Shown here piece by piece: positions 54,248 through 62,203 of a stretch of 64,000 nucleotides of DNA. The translations under genes were made by a program, and so were the position numbers. This DNA is from Paraburkholderia antibiotica (GTDB lineage: Bacteria > Pseudomonadota > Gammaproteobacteria > Burkholderiales > Burkholderiaceae), in the NCBI RefSeq assembly GCF_012927125.1, contig NZ_JABBFZ010000014.1, forward strand, positions 148,655-212,654. Reading direction: 5' to 3'. The first letter of the stretch is position 1; each line of letters begins with the position of its first letter. Under the pieces are notes generated by a model. That model worked only from the letters and a program-made list of their open reading frames with translations. It made no database searches and was not told the origin of the DNA.

Positions 54248-55252
54248 TCAGATGCCGAGTTCCTTGCGCACGTCCTGCCAGTTGCCGCGCACCATCAGCT
54301 TGCCGGTGGTCTGCGTATCGGCGGGCGGCTGCTTGCCGGCCTTGATCCACTCGACCAGGTTTTCCGTGCTCTCCTTGCCATGGTTCGTCGAGCTCACGGC
54401 GATCGTGCCGTAGAAACCGGTCGGCTCCTTCTTCTGGAATTCGGCGAAAGCCTCGCCCGCACCGTTGATGCCGACGCCGATCACGTCGGCCGACGGAATG
54501 TGCAGCTGCTCGGTCGCGCGCACGCCGCCCAGCACGCTTTCCTCGTTCAGCGCGAAGATCACCCACTTCTTGATGTTCGGATGCTGCGCGAGCACCGGCG
54601 ACACCGCGTTGAAGCCGCCTTCGTCGTCGGTAGTTTTCTGCGGCGCGTCGAAGATGTTTTCCTTCCTGAAGCCGCCGGCGAGCAGCGATTGCGTCGCGCC
54701 GTCGGTGCGCAGTTTCGCGGTCGGCAGTTCGTAGTCCGTAATGCGCAGCGCGCCGACTTCTTCGGGCTTCCAGCCGCGCCGCTTCATTTCCTCGCTGATC
54801 GCCGTGCCGACCTGATTGCCGATCTTGAACGCGGACATGCCAAGGTGCGGCACGTTCGCGAGCGGCTTGCCGGTCGAGTCGACGAGCTGGTCGTCGACGG
54901 TCACGAACTTCATGTTGTAACGCTTCGCGCGGGCCTGAATCGCCGGTCCGAGACGCACGTCGGGCGCGCAGATCACGAAGCCCTTCGCGCCTTGCGCGCC
55001 GAGGTTATCGATCGCGGCCAGCACTTTTTCGCCGTCCGGCGTGCCGATGTTGACCACCGAGAAGCCGTCCTTCTGGCCGAGCGCGGTCGCGGCCTTCTGT
55101 TCGTTGATGAACCACGCCTGCTCCGGCATCTTCACGAGGAAGCCGACTTTCAGCGGTTCATCCGCATGGGCGGACAGTTGCGCGGCGAACGGCGCGGCAA
55201 GGGCGGCGGCCGCGATCGCGGTCAGGGTCAAACGGCGAAGCTTGCTGGTCAT
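54248..55252 (-). CDS. araF: L-arabinose-binding periplasmic protein AraF
   Basis: 334 aa. Signal peptide MTSKLRRLTLTAIAAAALAAP to about SAHA-DE. The mature start PLKVGFLVKMPEQAWF and the blocks GAKGFVICAPDVRLGPAI, TVDDQLVDSTGKPL, EEMKRRGW, LNEESVLGGVRATEQ and VIGVGINGAGEA closely follow E. coli AraF. GGAGACAAAAG precedes the ATG. First gene of the uptake operon. Confidence 0.92.
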   Translation of the reverse strand: MTSKLRRLTLTAIAAAALAAPFAAQLSAHADEPLKVGFLVKMPEQAWFINEQKAATALGQKDGFSVVNIGTPDGEKVLAAIDNLGAQGAKGFVICAPDVRLGPAIQARAKRYNMKFVTVDDQLVDSTGKPLANVPHLGMSAFKIGNQVGTAISEEMKRRGWKPEEVGALRITDYELPTAKLRTDGATQSLLAGGFRKENIFDAPQKTTDDEGGFNAVSPVLAQHPNIKKWVIFALNEESVLGGVRATEQLHIPSADVIGVGINGAGEAFAEFQKKEPTGFYGTIAVSSTNHGKESTENLVEWIKAGKQPPADTQTTGKLMVRGNWQDVRKELGI

Positions 55253-55443
55253 CTTTTGTCTCCTGAGGTTGGAAAGCTGCATTGATCTCGTGTAGTTGCA
55301 GCGGGGTCACGCGCGAGGCGACAGTCGCCGTCGTGCGAAATAGCGCGCAGTCATGCCGGGCGCGTGCCACGCCGCGCCCGCGACATGCAGTGAAAACCGG
55401 ACAGAACCTACGACGAAGCGCGCTGCGGCAACCCTCATTGCGC

Positions 55444-56892
55444 TCAGCCAGCCACGTAGGCCGTTTTCACGGCGGTCCAGAACGCGGTGTCGGTTGCGCC
55501 GTAGGCCGAGGCCTTGCGACCGCCGCCGGGCCCGTGATGCTCGACGGCCGTGGTCGGCAGATTGATCGTCACGAGGCCGCTTTGCACGTGGCGGCGGAAA
55601 TGCCGCGCGCGTTCGAGCGAGCGCGTGCAGATGCCGGCGCACAGCCCGTAGGCGGTGTCGTTCGCGAGATGCAGCGCGTGCTCGTAGTCGTCGGCGCACA
55701 GCACGACCGCGAGCGGCCCGAAAATCTCTTCGCGCGCAATCCGGTGCTCGGGCTCGCCGACGAACAGCGCCGGCTCGAAGAAGTAGCCGCGCGTCGCGCG
55801 CTCCAGCAACCGGCCGCCGCGCAGCAATTGCGCGCCTTCCTGCTCGCCGATGCGCACGTAGTCGAGATTGCGTTCGAGCTGCGCGGCGTTCGCGACCGGG
55901 CCGATGTCGACGCCGTGCTTCAGCGCGTGATCGACGCTGAGTTTCGCGAGCTTCGCCTGCAACGCATCGACGAACGGCGCGAACACCGCGCGCTCGACGA
56001 TCAGCCGCGCGGCCGCCGTGCAGCGCTGGCCGGTCGCGCTGTAGGCGCCGGTGAGCGCGGCATCGACAGCGCCGTCGAGATCGGCATCGGCCAGCACGAC
56101 GAACGGATTCTTGCCGCCCATCTCCAGCTGCACGCGCGCCTGACGCGCGGCGGCCGCCTGCAGCACGCGCGTGCCGATCTCGCTCGAACCGGTGAAGCTG
56201 ATCGCCGCGACGAGCGGATGCGCGACGATGCGCGTGCCGACCTTGCGGCCGCTGCCCATCACCAGGTTGAACACGCCGGCCGGCAATCCCGCGCGGCTGA
56301 CGATCGACGCGAGCGCCGCCGCGCACGCGGGCGTCGCTTCGGCCGGTTTGTAGACGACGCAGTTGCCATGCGCGAGCGCCGCGCCGATCTTCAGCGCGGC
56401 AACCGCGAGCGGCGCGCTCCACGGCGCGATGACGCCGACCACGCCGAGCGGCTCGCGCGTCACGTCGATCTCGACGCCGGCGCGCGCCGACGCGAGCGGC
56501 TCGGCAAACGCGCGCAGCGCCTCGGCGGCGAACAGTTTGAACAGTTGACCCGCGCGTGTCGCTTCGGCGAGCGCTTCGGGCAGCACCTTGCCGATTTCGC
56601 GCGCGAGCAGCCGGGCCAGTTCCTCGCGACGCGCGAGCATTTCGCTGCCGATTGCGTCGAGCGCATCGGCGCGGCGCTGCGCCGACGCCAGCGACCAGTC
56701 GCGAAACGCCGCCTGCGCGGCCTCGATCGCGCTGTCGGTCTGGCGCACGTCGGCGCGCACGTATTCGCCGACCGGTTCGTCCAGATCCGACGGATTGAGC
56801 GACACGCCGGTGGTCGCGCCGGTCTCCCATCCGCCATTGATGTAATGGCGAAACGGGCTGGCAACGAGCGGGACGAGCGGATCGCGGTTCAT
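55444..56892 (-). CDS. Aldehyde dehydrogenase, probable alpha-ketoglutaric semialdehyde dehydrogenase
   Basis: 482 aa NAD(P)-dependent ALDH. Motifs: GVVGVIAPWSAPLAVAALK, FTGSSEIGTRV (cofactor turn), QLEMGGKNPF with the general-base Glu, GQRCTAAARL with the catalytic Cys, and EEIFGPLAVVL. Because it sits next to araFGH and a GbpR-like regulator, it likely oxidises 2,5-dioxopentanoate to 2-oxoglutarate, the last step of non-phosphorylative L-arabinose degradation. The arabinose dehydrogenase and dehydratases are not in the window, so the substrate is inferred. Confidence 0.85.
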   Translation of the reverse strand: MNRDPLVPLVASPFRHYINGGWETGATTGVSLNPSDLDEPVGEYVRADVRQTDSAIEAAQAAFRDWSLASAQRRADALDAIGSEMLARREELARLLAREIGKVLPEALAEATRAGQLFKLFAAEALRAFAEPLASARAGVEIDVTREPLGVVGVIAPWSAPLAVAALKIGAALAHGNCVVYKPAEATPACAAALASIVSRAGLPAGVFNLVMGSGRKVGTRIVAHPLVAAISFTGSSEIGTRVLQAAAARQARVQLEMGGKNPFVVLADADLDGAVDAALTGAYSATGQRCTAAARLIVERAVFAPFVDALQAKLAKLSVDHALKHGVDIGPVANAAQLERNLDYVRIGEQEGAQLLRGGRLLERATRGYFFEPALFVGEPEHRIAREEIFGPLAVVLCADDYEHALHLANDTAYGLCAGICTRSLERARHFRRHVQSGLVTINLPTTAVEHHGPGGGRKASAYGATDTAFWTAVKTAYVAG

Positions 56893-57114
56893 CGGCGGAA
56901 AGGGCGCGCAAGGCAGGGCGCCTCACGGGCGCCGCAGCGGAAATCTCAAGGAAGCTCACAAAGTCCACGAATGGTATGGGCCGTCCTAATAACTTTCCAA
57001 TCCCTTTTTCGGCCTCTCCGATATCACTTTCGGTATGGCATCATGAGCGCCTGAGCGGGAGAAGCCACGTGCAAAAGCGGCCACACCCGCTCGCCAAACC
57101 ATGGAGACCACCCG
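56893..57114. promoter_or_regulatory. Divergent promoter region, ALDH gene / LysR regulator
   Basis: 222 bp. The AT-rich 56985-57050 part contains a TAATAACTTTCC segment and CGATATCACTTTCGGTATGG, candidate LysR half-sites. No exact T-N11-A palindrome could be fixed with certainty. Confidence 0.4.
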
Positions 57115-58092
57115 ATGACGCGTAGCTATTCGAACTGGTTCGTGCGCGCGCGGCTGAAGACGCGCCAGTTGCTGCTGCTCGCGGCGATGGAGGAGGAAGG
57201 TAACGTGCGCCGTGCCGCCGACGTGCTCGGCATGACGCAGCCGGCCGCGTCGCGCCTGCTGAAGGAACTGGAGGACATGCTCGACGTGAGCCTGTTCGAC
57301 CGCACGCCGCACGGCATGCACGCGACGCTCTACGGCGAAGTGATGATCCGCCACGCGCGCATGGTGCTGTCGAATCTGAGCCAGGCGCACGACGAAATCT
57401 CGGCGCTGCGCTCGGGCCTCGCGGGACAGGTACGGATCGGCGTGATCGCCGCGGCAGCCGCGACGATGGTGCCGCGCGCGATCGCCAGCGTGAAGGAACG
57501 CTATCCGCAATTGCAGATCTGGACCGAGGTCGAGACCTCCGACGTGATGCTGCCGCAACTCGCCGAGGGCGATCTCGACATCATGATCGGCCGCGTGCTC
57601 GAACGGCAGAACCAGTTCAAGACCGACGTGCGCTACGAGCCGCTCGCCGACGAACCGCTGTGCGTGGTCGCGCGCCCCGGCCATCCGCTCGAAAATGAGA
57701 CAGGTTTGACACTGCGCGGGATCGTCAACGCGAGCTGGGTGCTGCACCCGCCGGGCAGCGTGCTGCGCCATCGCTTCGATCTGATGTTTTCGCAGATCGG
57801 GCTGAATCCCCCGCAAAACGTCGTCAATACCAACAATTTCCTCGCGATTTCGAGCCTGCTGCTCCAAAGCGACATGTTGGCGGTCCTGCCCGATGAAGTG
57901 GCGCGTCAGTACCAACAGTACGGCGTATTGAAACGTGTACCGATCGATTTACCGTGCAGGATGGATACATTCGGTATCATCACGCGCCAGTCGCATCTGC
58001 TGTCGCCGGCCGCGGCCGTCGTGCTCGACGCGTTGCGGGACGCGGCTCGCGAGGTCTACGGCGTGGCCAGCGAGCCCCCCGTGGCCCGGTAA
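57115..58092 (+). CDS. LysR-family regulator, GbpR-like
   Basis: 325 aa. Winged HTH at residues ~15-75: LLLLAAMEEEGNVRRAADVLGMTQPAASRLLKELE, shown here in parts (EEGNVRRAADVLGMTQPAAS and RLLKELEDML). LysR substrate-binding fold follows (GQVRIGVIAAAAATMVPRAI, DLDIMIGR, PHPLENET-type segment). It is divergent from the arabinose ALDH gene and near araF. GbpR-type LysR proteins control periplasmic sugar-binding proteins for arabinose and galactose in related proteobacteria, so this is its likely role. Confidence 0.85.
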   Translation: MTRSYSNWFVRARLKTRQLLLLAAMEEEGNVRRAADVLGMTQPAASRLLKELEDMLDVSLFDRTPHGMHATLYGEVMIRHARMVLSNLSQAHDEISALRSGLAGQVRIGVIAAAAATMVPRAIASVKERYPQLQIWTEVETSDVMLPQLAEGDLDIMIGRVLERQNQFKTDVRYEPLADEPLCVVARPGHPLENETGLTLRGIVNASWVLHPPGSVLRHRFDLMFSQIGLNPPQNVVNTNNFLAISSLLLQSDMLAVLPDEVARQYQQYGVLKRVPIDLPCRMDTFGIITRQSHLLSPAAAVVLDALRDAAREVYGVASEPPVAR

Positions 58093-58234
58093 ATGCTTCC
58101 TTCCACGTCATAGGCACCGGCTGACGGCGCGGGAGGTACATGCGATGTACGGCAAACACAAGAAACGGCAACGCGCCGTCGACGACTCTTTTTCGCTGCG
58201 CTCCGGTGGAGCGAGCGCCTGGTTTAGCAACGGC

Positions 58235-58789
58235 ATGGCTCTCAAATCGACGATTTACAAGGCGGAACTGCAGATCGCGGACATGGACCGGCACTATTAC
58301 GCCGACCATTCGCTGACGATCGCCCGTCACCCCTCGGAAACCGACGACCGGATGATGGTCCGCGTCGCCGCGTTCGCGCTGTTCGCACAGGAACGGCTGG
58401 AATTTTGCAAGGGTTTGTCGGATGTCGACGAACCCGACCTGTGGCAGAAGGACCTGACCGGCGCGATCGAAACCTGGATCGAGGTCGGCCAGCCCGACGA
58501 GCGGCGCATCGCGAAGGCGAGCGGGCGCTCGAACCACGTGGTCGTGATCGCTTATGGCGGCCGCGCGTCGGAGATCTGGTGGCAGGGCGTGCGCAACAAG
58601 GTCGAGCGCATGCGCAATGTGACGGTGTGGACGCTCGGCGAAAACGTCGCGGCATCGCTCGGCTCGCTCGCCGAACGCACGATGCGGCTGCAATGCACGG
58701 TGCAGGACGGCGAAGCGTGGCTCGGCAGCGCCGAGGCCGACGCGGTGAAAATCGACTGGACTGTGCTGAAGGCACCCGCCGACGCCTGA
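58235..58789 (+). CDS. yaeQ: YaeQ family protein
   Basis: 184 aa from MALKSTIYKAELQIADMDR, the family-typical start. Core blocks RHPSETDDRMMVRVAAFALFA, KGLSDVDEPDLWQKDLTG and WIEVGQPDERRI correspond to the PD-(D/E)XK-like fold assigned to YaeQ; the Asp-Glu-...-Glu-Val pattern is visible. An in-frame ATG at 58145 with GGGAGG upstream would add 30 residues rich in Lys/Arg/Ser; that start has the better ribosome site, so it cannot be excluded. Biochemical function unknown. Confidence 0.88.
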   Translation: MALKSTIYKAELQIADMDRHYYADHSLTIARHPSETDDRMMVRVAAFALFAQERLEFCKGLSDVDEPDLWQKDLTGAIETWIEVGQPDERRIAKASGRSNHVVVIAYGGRASEIWWQGVRNKVERMRNVTVWTLGENVAASLGSLAERTMRLQCTVQDGEAWLGSAEADAVKIDWTVLKAPADA

Positions 58790-58893
58790 GCTGTTCGATC
58801 GTCCCGAGCCGTCCGAATGGCCCGATTGTTCAGATCTGAACCGGTTTGTGTCGGATTTGCGTCGCCGCGCGCGAGCCGGCTTCGACACGACGT

Positions 58894-59319
58894 TTAGAGC
58901 GACGTGACCCGCGCCGCTTCCGGCGGCCCCTTCAGTTCGACCATGTTGCCCTCCGGGTCGAACAGATACAGCGACGGTCCAAAACCGTCCGCGCCATAAC
59001 GCACCCCATGTTCGCCGAGCCGCGCACCGTGTGCGGCCAGATGCGCGCGGAGCGCATCGGCGTCGAACGCGTCGACGCGCAGGCACAGGTGATCCATGTT
59101 GCGCCCGGCGCCCACCACACCGTTTTCCGCGCGATCGAGCTTCGCGCCAACCTGCAGCAGATCGATCAGCGAGCGTCCGGCGCGCAGTTGCGTAAGGCCG
59201 AGTTCGCGCTGCTCCTTTTCGAGGCTGCAGCCGAGCACGTCGCAGTAAAAGCGCGCCAGCGTGTTTGCATCGGCCGCGCGGATCACCACGTGGTCGATCT
59301 CGCGAATGTGGATTTTCAT
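58894..59319 (-). CDS. VOC-superfamily (glyoxalase-like) protein
   Basis: 141 aa with two beta-alpha-beta-beta-beta modules. Metal-site candidates are His in IDHVVIRAAD, His in MDHLCLRVDAF and Glu in MVELKGPP. Sequence such as RFYCDVLGCSLEKE and SLYLFDPEGNMVE is typical of the family. Enzymatic activity cannot be assigned from sequence: it may be a dioxygenase, a lyase or a resistance protein. Confidence 0.85.
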   Translation of the reverse strand: MKIHIREIDHVVIRAADANTLARFYCDVLGCSLEKEQRELGLTQLRAGRSLIDLLQVGAKLDRAENGVVGAGRNMDHLCLRVDAFDADALRAHLAAHGARLGEHGVRYGADGFGPSLYLFDPEGNMVELKGPPEAARVTSL

Positions 59320-59419
59320 GTCGCACGCCCTTTGGCTGGTTCGGAGAACCGATTAGCGAAGTGTAGGAGAAAGGGCGGGAGGGCGACGTGGCCCGGAAAG
59401 GTGAGCAAAAAACGCGGGC

Positions 59420-59450
59420 AAAAAAAAAGCCCGCTCAAGTGGAGCGGGCT
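59420..59450 (-). terminator. Intrinsic terminator of the candidate sRNA
   Basis: Nine-bp stem (59428-59450, loop AAGTG on the plus strand) followed by nine U on the minus strand. Confidence 0.88.
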
Positions 59451-59484
59451 GAATCCATATCAGGAGGAGACATGGAGGAGACAG
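59420..59484 (-). ncRNA. Candidate trans-acting sRNA with two anti-Shine-Dalgarno motifs
   Basis: On the minus strand a promoter (-35 TTGCGT, 17-bp spacer, -10 TATATT) predicts a start near 59483. The ~65-nt transcript contains a tandem TGTCTCCTCC, A, TGTCTCCTCC repeat that is complementary to ribosome-binding sites. It ends with a perfect intrinsic terminator, AGCCCGCTC / GAGCGGGCT with a 5-nt loop and nine U residues. No gene on the minus strand precedes it, so the terminator has no other transcript to serve. CU-rich sRNAs of this kind repress many mRNAs in other proteobacteria. Confidence 0.72.
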
Positions 59485-59489
59485 TTCCT

Positions 59490-59518
59490 AATATACACAT
59501 CGGGTTGGTGCGACGCAA
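59490..59518 (-). promoter_or_regulatory. Promoter of the candidate sRNA
   Basis: TTGCGT (-35, complement of 59513-59518) and TATATT (-10, complement of 59490-59495) separated by 17 bp; the -10 matches the consensus at 5 of 6 positions. Confidence 0.65.
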
Positions 59519-59766
59519 TAACTTTTTAAGGGAAAACCCGATATTGGGAAAAATTGTCGTGGTTTGAGGCAAAACGCCCGACCAGTAGGCATCTCGAGGC
59601 GCTTCGGACTACGATTTACCGGGTTTTGACCCCGATGGAAGTAGGGACAAACGTCGTCGAATGACAGAGCAAGAAGCGGGGCGTAGTGTGTCGCCATCGG
59701 GCCTACATTGATGAGCATCGACATTGCCTGCTCCGATGTCTGTCACCGGGGCTCACAGGACCCATC

Positions 59767-60996
59767 ATGAACGCCACCACCCGCAACTCCGCCGCCGTCC
59801 GCGCTGCCGCTCATGCCGCCGCCCCGGCCGCTACCGACACCGTTACCGACACCCCCGCCTGGCGCACCGACGACGAGCGCTGGGACGCCGTCACGCGCCG
59901 CGACCGCGAGGCCGACGGCGCCTTCTTCTACGCGGTCAGGACGACCGGCGTGTTCTGCCGGCCGTCGTGCGCGTCGCGCCAGCCGCGGCGCGAGAATGTC
60001 GCGTTTTTCACCGATGCCGCCGCCGCGCGCGCCGCGGGCTTTCGCGATTGCAAACGCTGCCAGCCCGGCGGCCTGCCGCGCGAACTCGACATCGTCAATC
60101 GCGCGTGCACGGCGCTCGACGCCGATCCGCAGCAACGTCTCACGCTCGCGCAGTTGAGCGACGCCGTGCACGTAAGCCCGTTTCATTTGCAGCGGCTGTT
60201 CAAGCGCGTGGTCGGCGTGTCGCCGCGTCAATATCAGGCCGCGCAGCGCGGCGCCGCGTTGCGCGATGCGCTGAAGGGCGGCGCCGACGTCACCCGCGCG
60301 ACGCTCGACGCCGGCTTCGGCTCGCCGTCGCGGATGTATGACAGCGCGCCGGCCGAGCTCGGCATGGCGCCGTCCGCGTATCGCCGCAAGGGCGCGGGGC
60401 TGACCGTGCGTTACGCGAGCGCGCCGACCTCGCTCGGCTTCGTGCTGGTCGCCGCGACCGACAAGGGCATCTGCAAGATCGGTTTCGGCGACGATGCCGC
60501 GCCGCTGCTCGACGAACTGCGCGGCGAGTTCGCGAACGCCGAGCTGCGGGAAGACGCCGGCCGGCTCGCTCCGTTCGTCGCGCAGATCGACGCCTATCTG
60601 CGCGGCACGCGTCAGGACTTCGATCTGCCGCTCGACATCGCCTCGACCGCGTTCAAGCAGCGCGTATGGGACGCGCTGCGGCGCATTCCGTACGGCGAGA
60701 CGCGCAGCTATTCGCAGATCGCCGAGGCGGTCGGCTCGCCGCGCGCGGTGCGCGCGGTCGCGAGCGCCTGCGCGACGAACCCGGTCGCGCTCGCGATTCC
60801 GTGTCATCGCGTGGTACAAAAGGGCGGGGCGCTCGCCGGCTATCGCTGGGGGCTGCCGCGCAAGGCCGCCTTGCTCGACAATGAGGCCCAGCATGCCGGC
60901 GGCGCCGCAGCCGGCGATACACCGCGCCGCGCCGGCCGCACCGAAGCCGGCGCGCACGCCAAGAACAACGACAACCGACTGGATCACGCCGCGTGA
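59767..60996 (+). CDS. ada: Ada: AraC-type regulator and O6-methylguanine-DNA methyltransferase
   Basis: 409 aa. N-terminal zinc/methyl-acceptor domain: FFYAVRTTGVFCRPSCASR (first acceptor Cys in GVFCRP) and the second Cys pair in RDCKRCQPGG. AraC HTH: LTLAQLSDAVHVSPFHLQRLFK. C-terminal methyltransferase with IPYGETRSYSQIAEAVG and active-site PCHRVV. Preceded by an Ala/Thr-rich ~25-residue extension. Methylated Ada should activate this operon. GTG of alkA overlaps the ada stop. Confidence 0.94.
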   Translation: MNATTRNSAAVRAAAHAAAPAATDTVTDTPAWRTDDERWDAVTRRDREADGAFFYAVRTTGVFCRPSCASRQPRRENVAFFTDAAAARAAGFRDCKRCQPGGLPRELDIVNRACTALDADPQQRLTLAQLSDAVHVSPFHLQRLFKRVVGVSPRQYQAAQRGAALRDALKGGADVTRATLDAGFGSPSRMYDSAPAELGMAPSAYRRKGAGLTVRYASAPTSLGFVLVAATDKGICKIGFGDDAAPLLDELRGEFANAELREDAGRLAPFVAQIDAYLRGTRQDFDLPLDIASTAFKQRVWDALRRIPYGETRSYSQIAEAVGSPRAVRAVASACATNPVALAIPCHRVVQKGGALAGYRWGLPRKAALLDNEAQHAGGAAAGDTPRRAGRTEAGAHAKNNDNRLDHAA

Positions 60997-61910
60997 GTAC
61001 GCTTAACGACGTCGCAACTCTCGAACTTCCGTTCAAAGCCCCGTTCGACTGGCCGCGCCTGCTGCGCTTTTTCAGCGGCCGCGCGACGCCGGGCGTCGAA
61101 GCCGTCGAAGATGGCGCGTATCGTCGCGCGATCGAGTGGAACGGCGACAGCGGCACGCTCAGCGTGCGGCTGCATCCGCGAAAACACTGCATCGTCGCGA
61201 GCATCGACGGGCCGGTCAGCCGTCACGCGGACGCGCTGGCCGTGCCGGTCGCGAAGATGTTCGATTTGCGCGCCGAGCCGAAGAAGATCGCCGCCGGACT
61301 CGCCGCCGACCCGTGGCTCGCGCCGCTCGTCGAAGCCGTGCCCGGCCTGCGCGTGCCGGGCGCGTGGTCGGGCTTCGAGCTGGTGGTGCGCGCGATCGTC
61401 GGACAACAGGTCAGCGTGAAGGCCGCGACGACGATCATCGGGCGGCTCGTGCAGCGCGCGGGCGAGCGCATCGACGGGCATCCGCACGAGAACACCGCGT
61501 GGCGTTTTCCGACGCCGGCCGCGCTCGCCGAGGTCGATCTCGCGCAGATCGGCATGCCGGGCAAACGCGTCGCCGCGTTGCAAGGCTTCGCGCGCGCGGT
61601 TGCGAGCGGCGACGTGCCGCTCGATAGCGACGCGGTCGACGCCGCCAGCCTGCGCGCGGCGCTGCTCGCGCTCGCGGGCATCGGACCGTGGACCGTCGAA
61701 TATGTGGCGATGCGCGCATGGCGCGACCCCGATGCGTGGCCCGCGTCGGACCTCGTGCTGATGCAGTCGATCTGCGCCCGCGACCCGTCGCTCGTGCGGC
61801 CCGCGCAGCAGCGCAGTCGCACCGACGCGTGGCGGCCGTATCGCGCGTATGCGGCGATGCATCTGTGGAACGAGATCGCGGATCGGGCGGGCGCGGCGCG
61901 CGGCGGGTGA
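60993..61910 (+). CDS. alkA: DNA-3-methyladenine glycosylase II, AlkA-type
   Basis: 305 aa HhH-GPD glycosylase that removes alkylated bases. The helix-hairpin-helix-Gly/Pro...Asp signature is LAGIGPWTVEYVAMRAWRDPDAWPASDLVLM, quoted here as LAGIGPWTVEYVAMRAW and DAWPASDLVLM; the final Asp is catalytic. AlkA_N-like domain precedes it (LSVRLHPRKHCIVASIDGPV). GTG start overlaps the ada stop by 4 nt, forming a coupled adaptive-response pair. Confidence 0.92.
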   Translation: MSTLNDVATLELPFKAPFDWPRLLRFFSGRATPGVEAVEDGAYRRAIEWNGDSGTLSVRLHPRKHCIVASIDGPVSRHADALAVPVAKMFDLRAEPKKIAAGLAADPWLAPLVEAVPGLRVPGAWSGFELVVRAIVGQQVSVKAATTIIGRLVQRAGERIDGHPHENTAWRFPTPAALAEVDLAQIGMPGKRVAALQGFARAVASGDVPLDSDAVDAASLRAALLALAGIGPWTVEYVAMRAWRDPDAWPASDLVLMQSICARDPSLVRPAQQRSRTDAWRPYRAYAAMHLWNEIADRAGAARGG

Positions 61911-62203
61911 AGACCGCCGTGACGGTGTGGCGTGATGACGACATAGCGGTGTGACGCTCTGGCGGCGAGACCGCGGTTCCAGCCGCGCAACGCGACGCCC
62001 GGCCGCCGATTTCATCGCGAAAACAAACGGCAAACGATGCCGCGACGCGACGCCGAACCCGTGCCGAGGCGACCGCAAGCAGCCGTTCTGGCGAGATGTT
62101 AAAGTGCCCGCTACTGAAAATTCCGCCGAACGTTGTCGCCACACCGTTTCGCCTGCGCAGCATCGGGCGGTTCACAGTGGTGGGCACCGCGCGACTCGCA
62201 TCA
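61911..62203. other. alkA-gshA gap
   Basis: 293 bp. No supported gene or clear terminator. It should hold the gshA promoter. Confidence 0.4.

Noticed and set aside
59472..59569. 31-codon plus-strand frame (MEETVPNIHIGL...) with AGGAGG
   Set aside because: It lies exactly on the complement of the CU repeats of the candidate sRNA, and the ribosome-site look-alike is just the reverse complement of those repeats.
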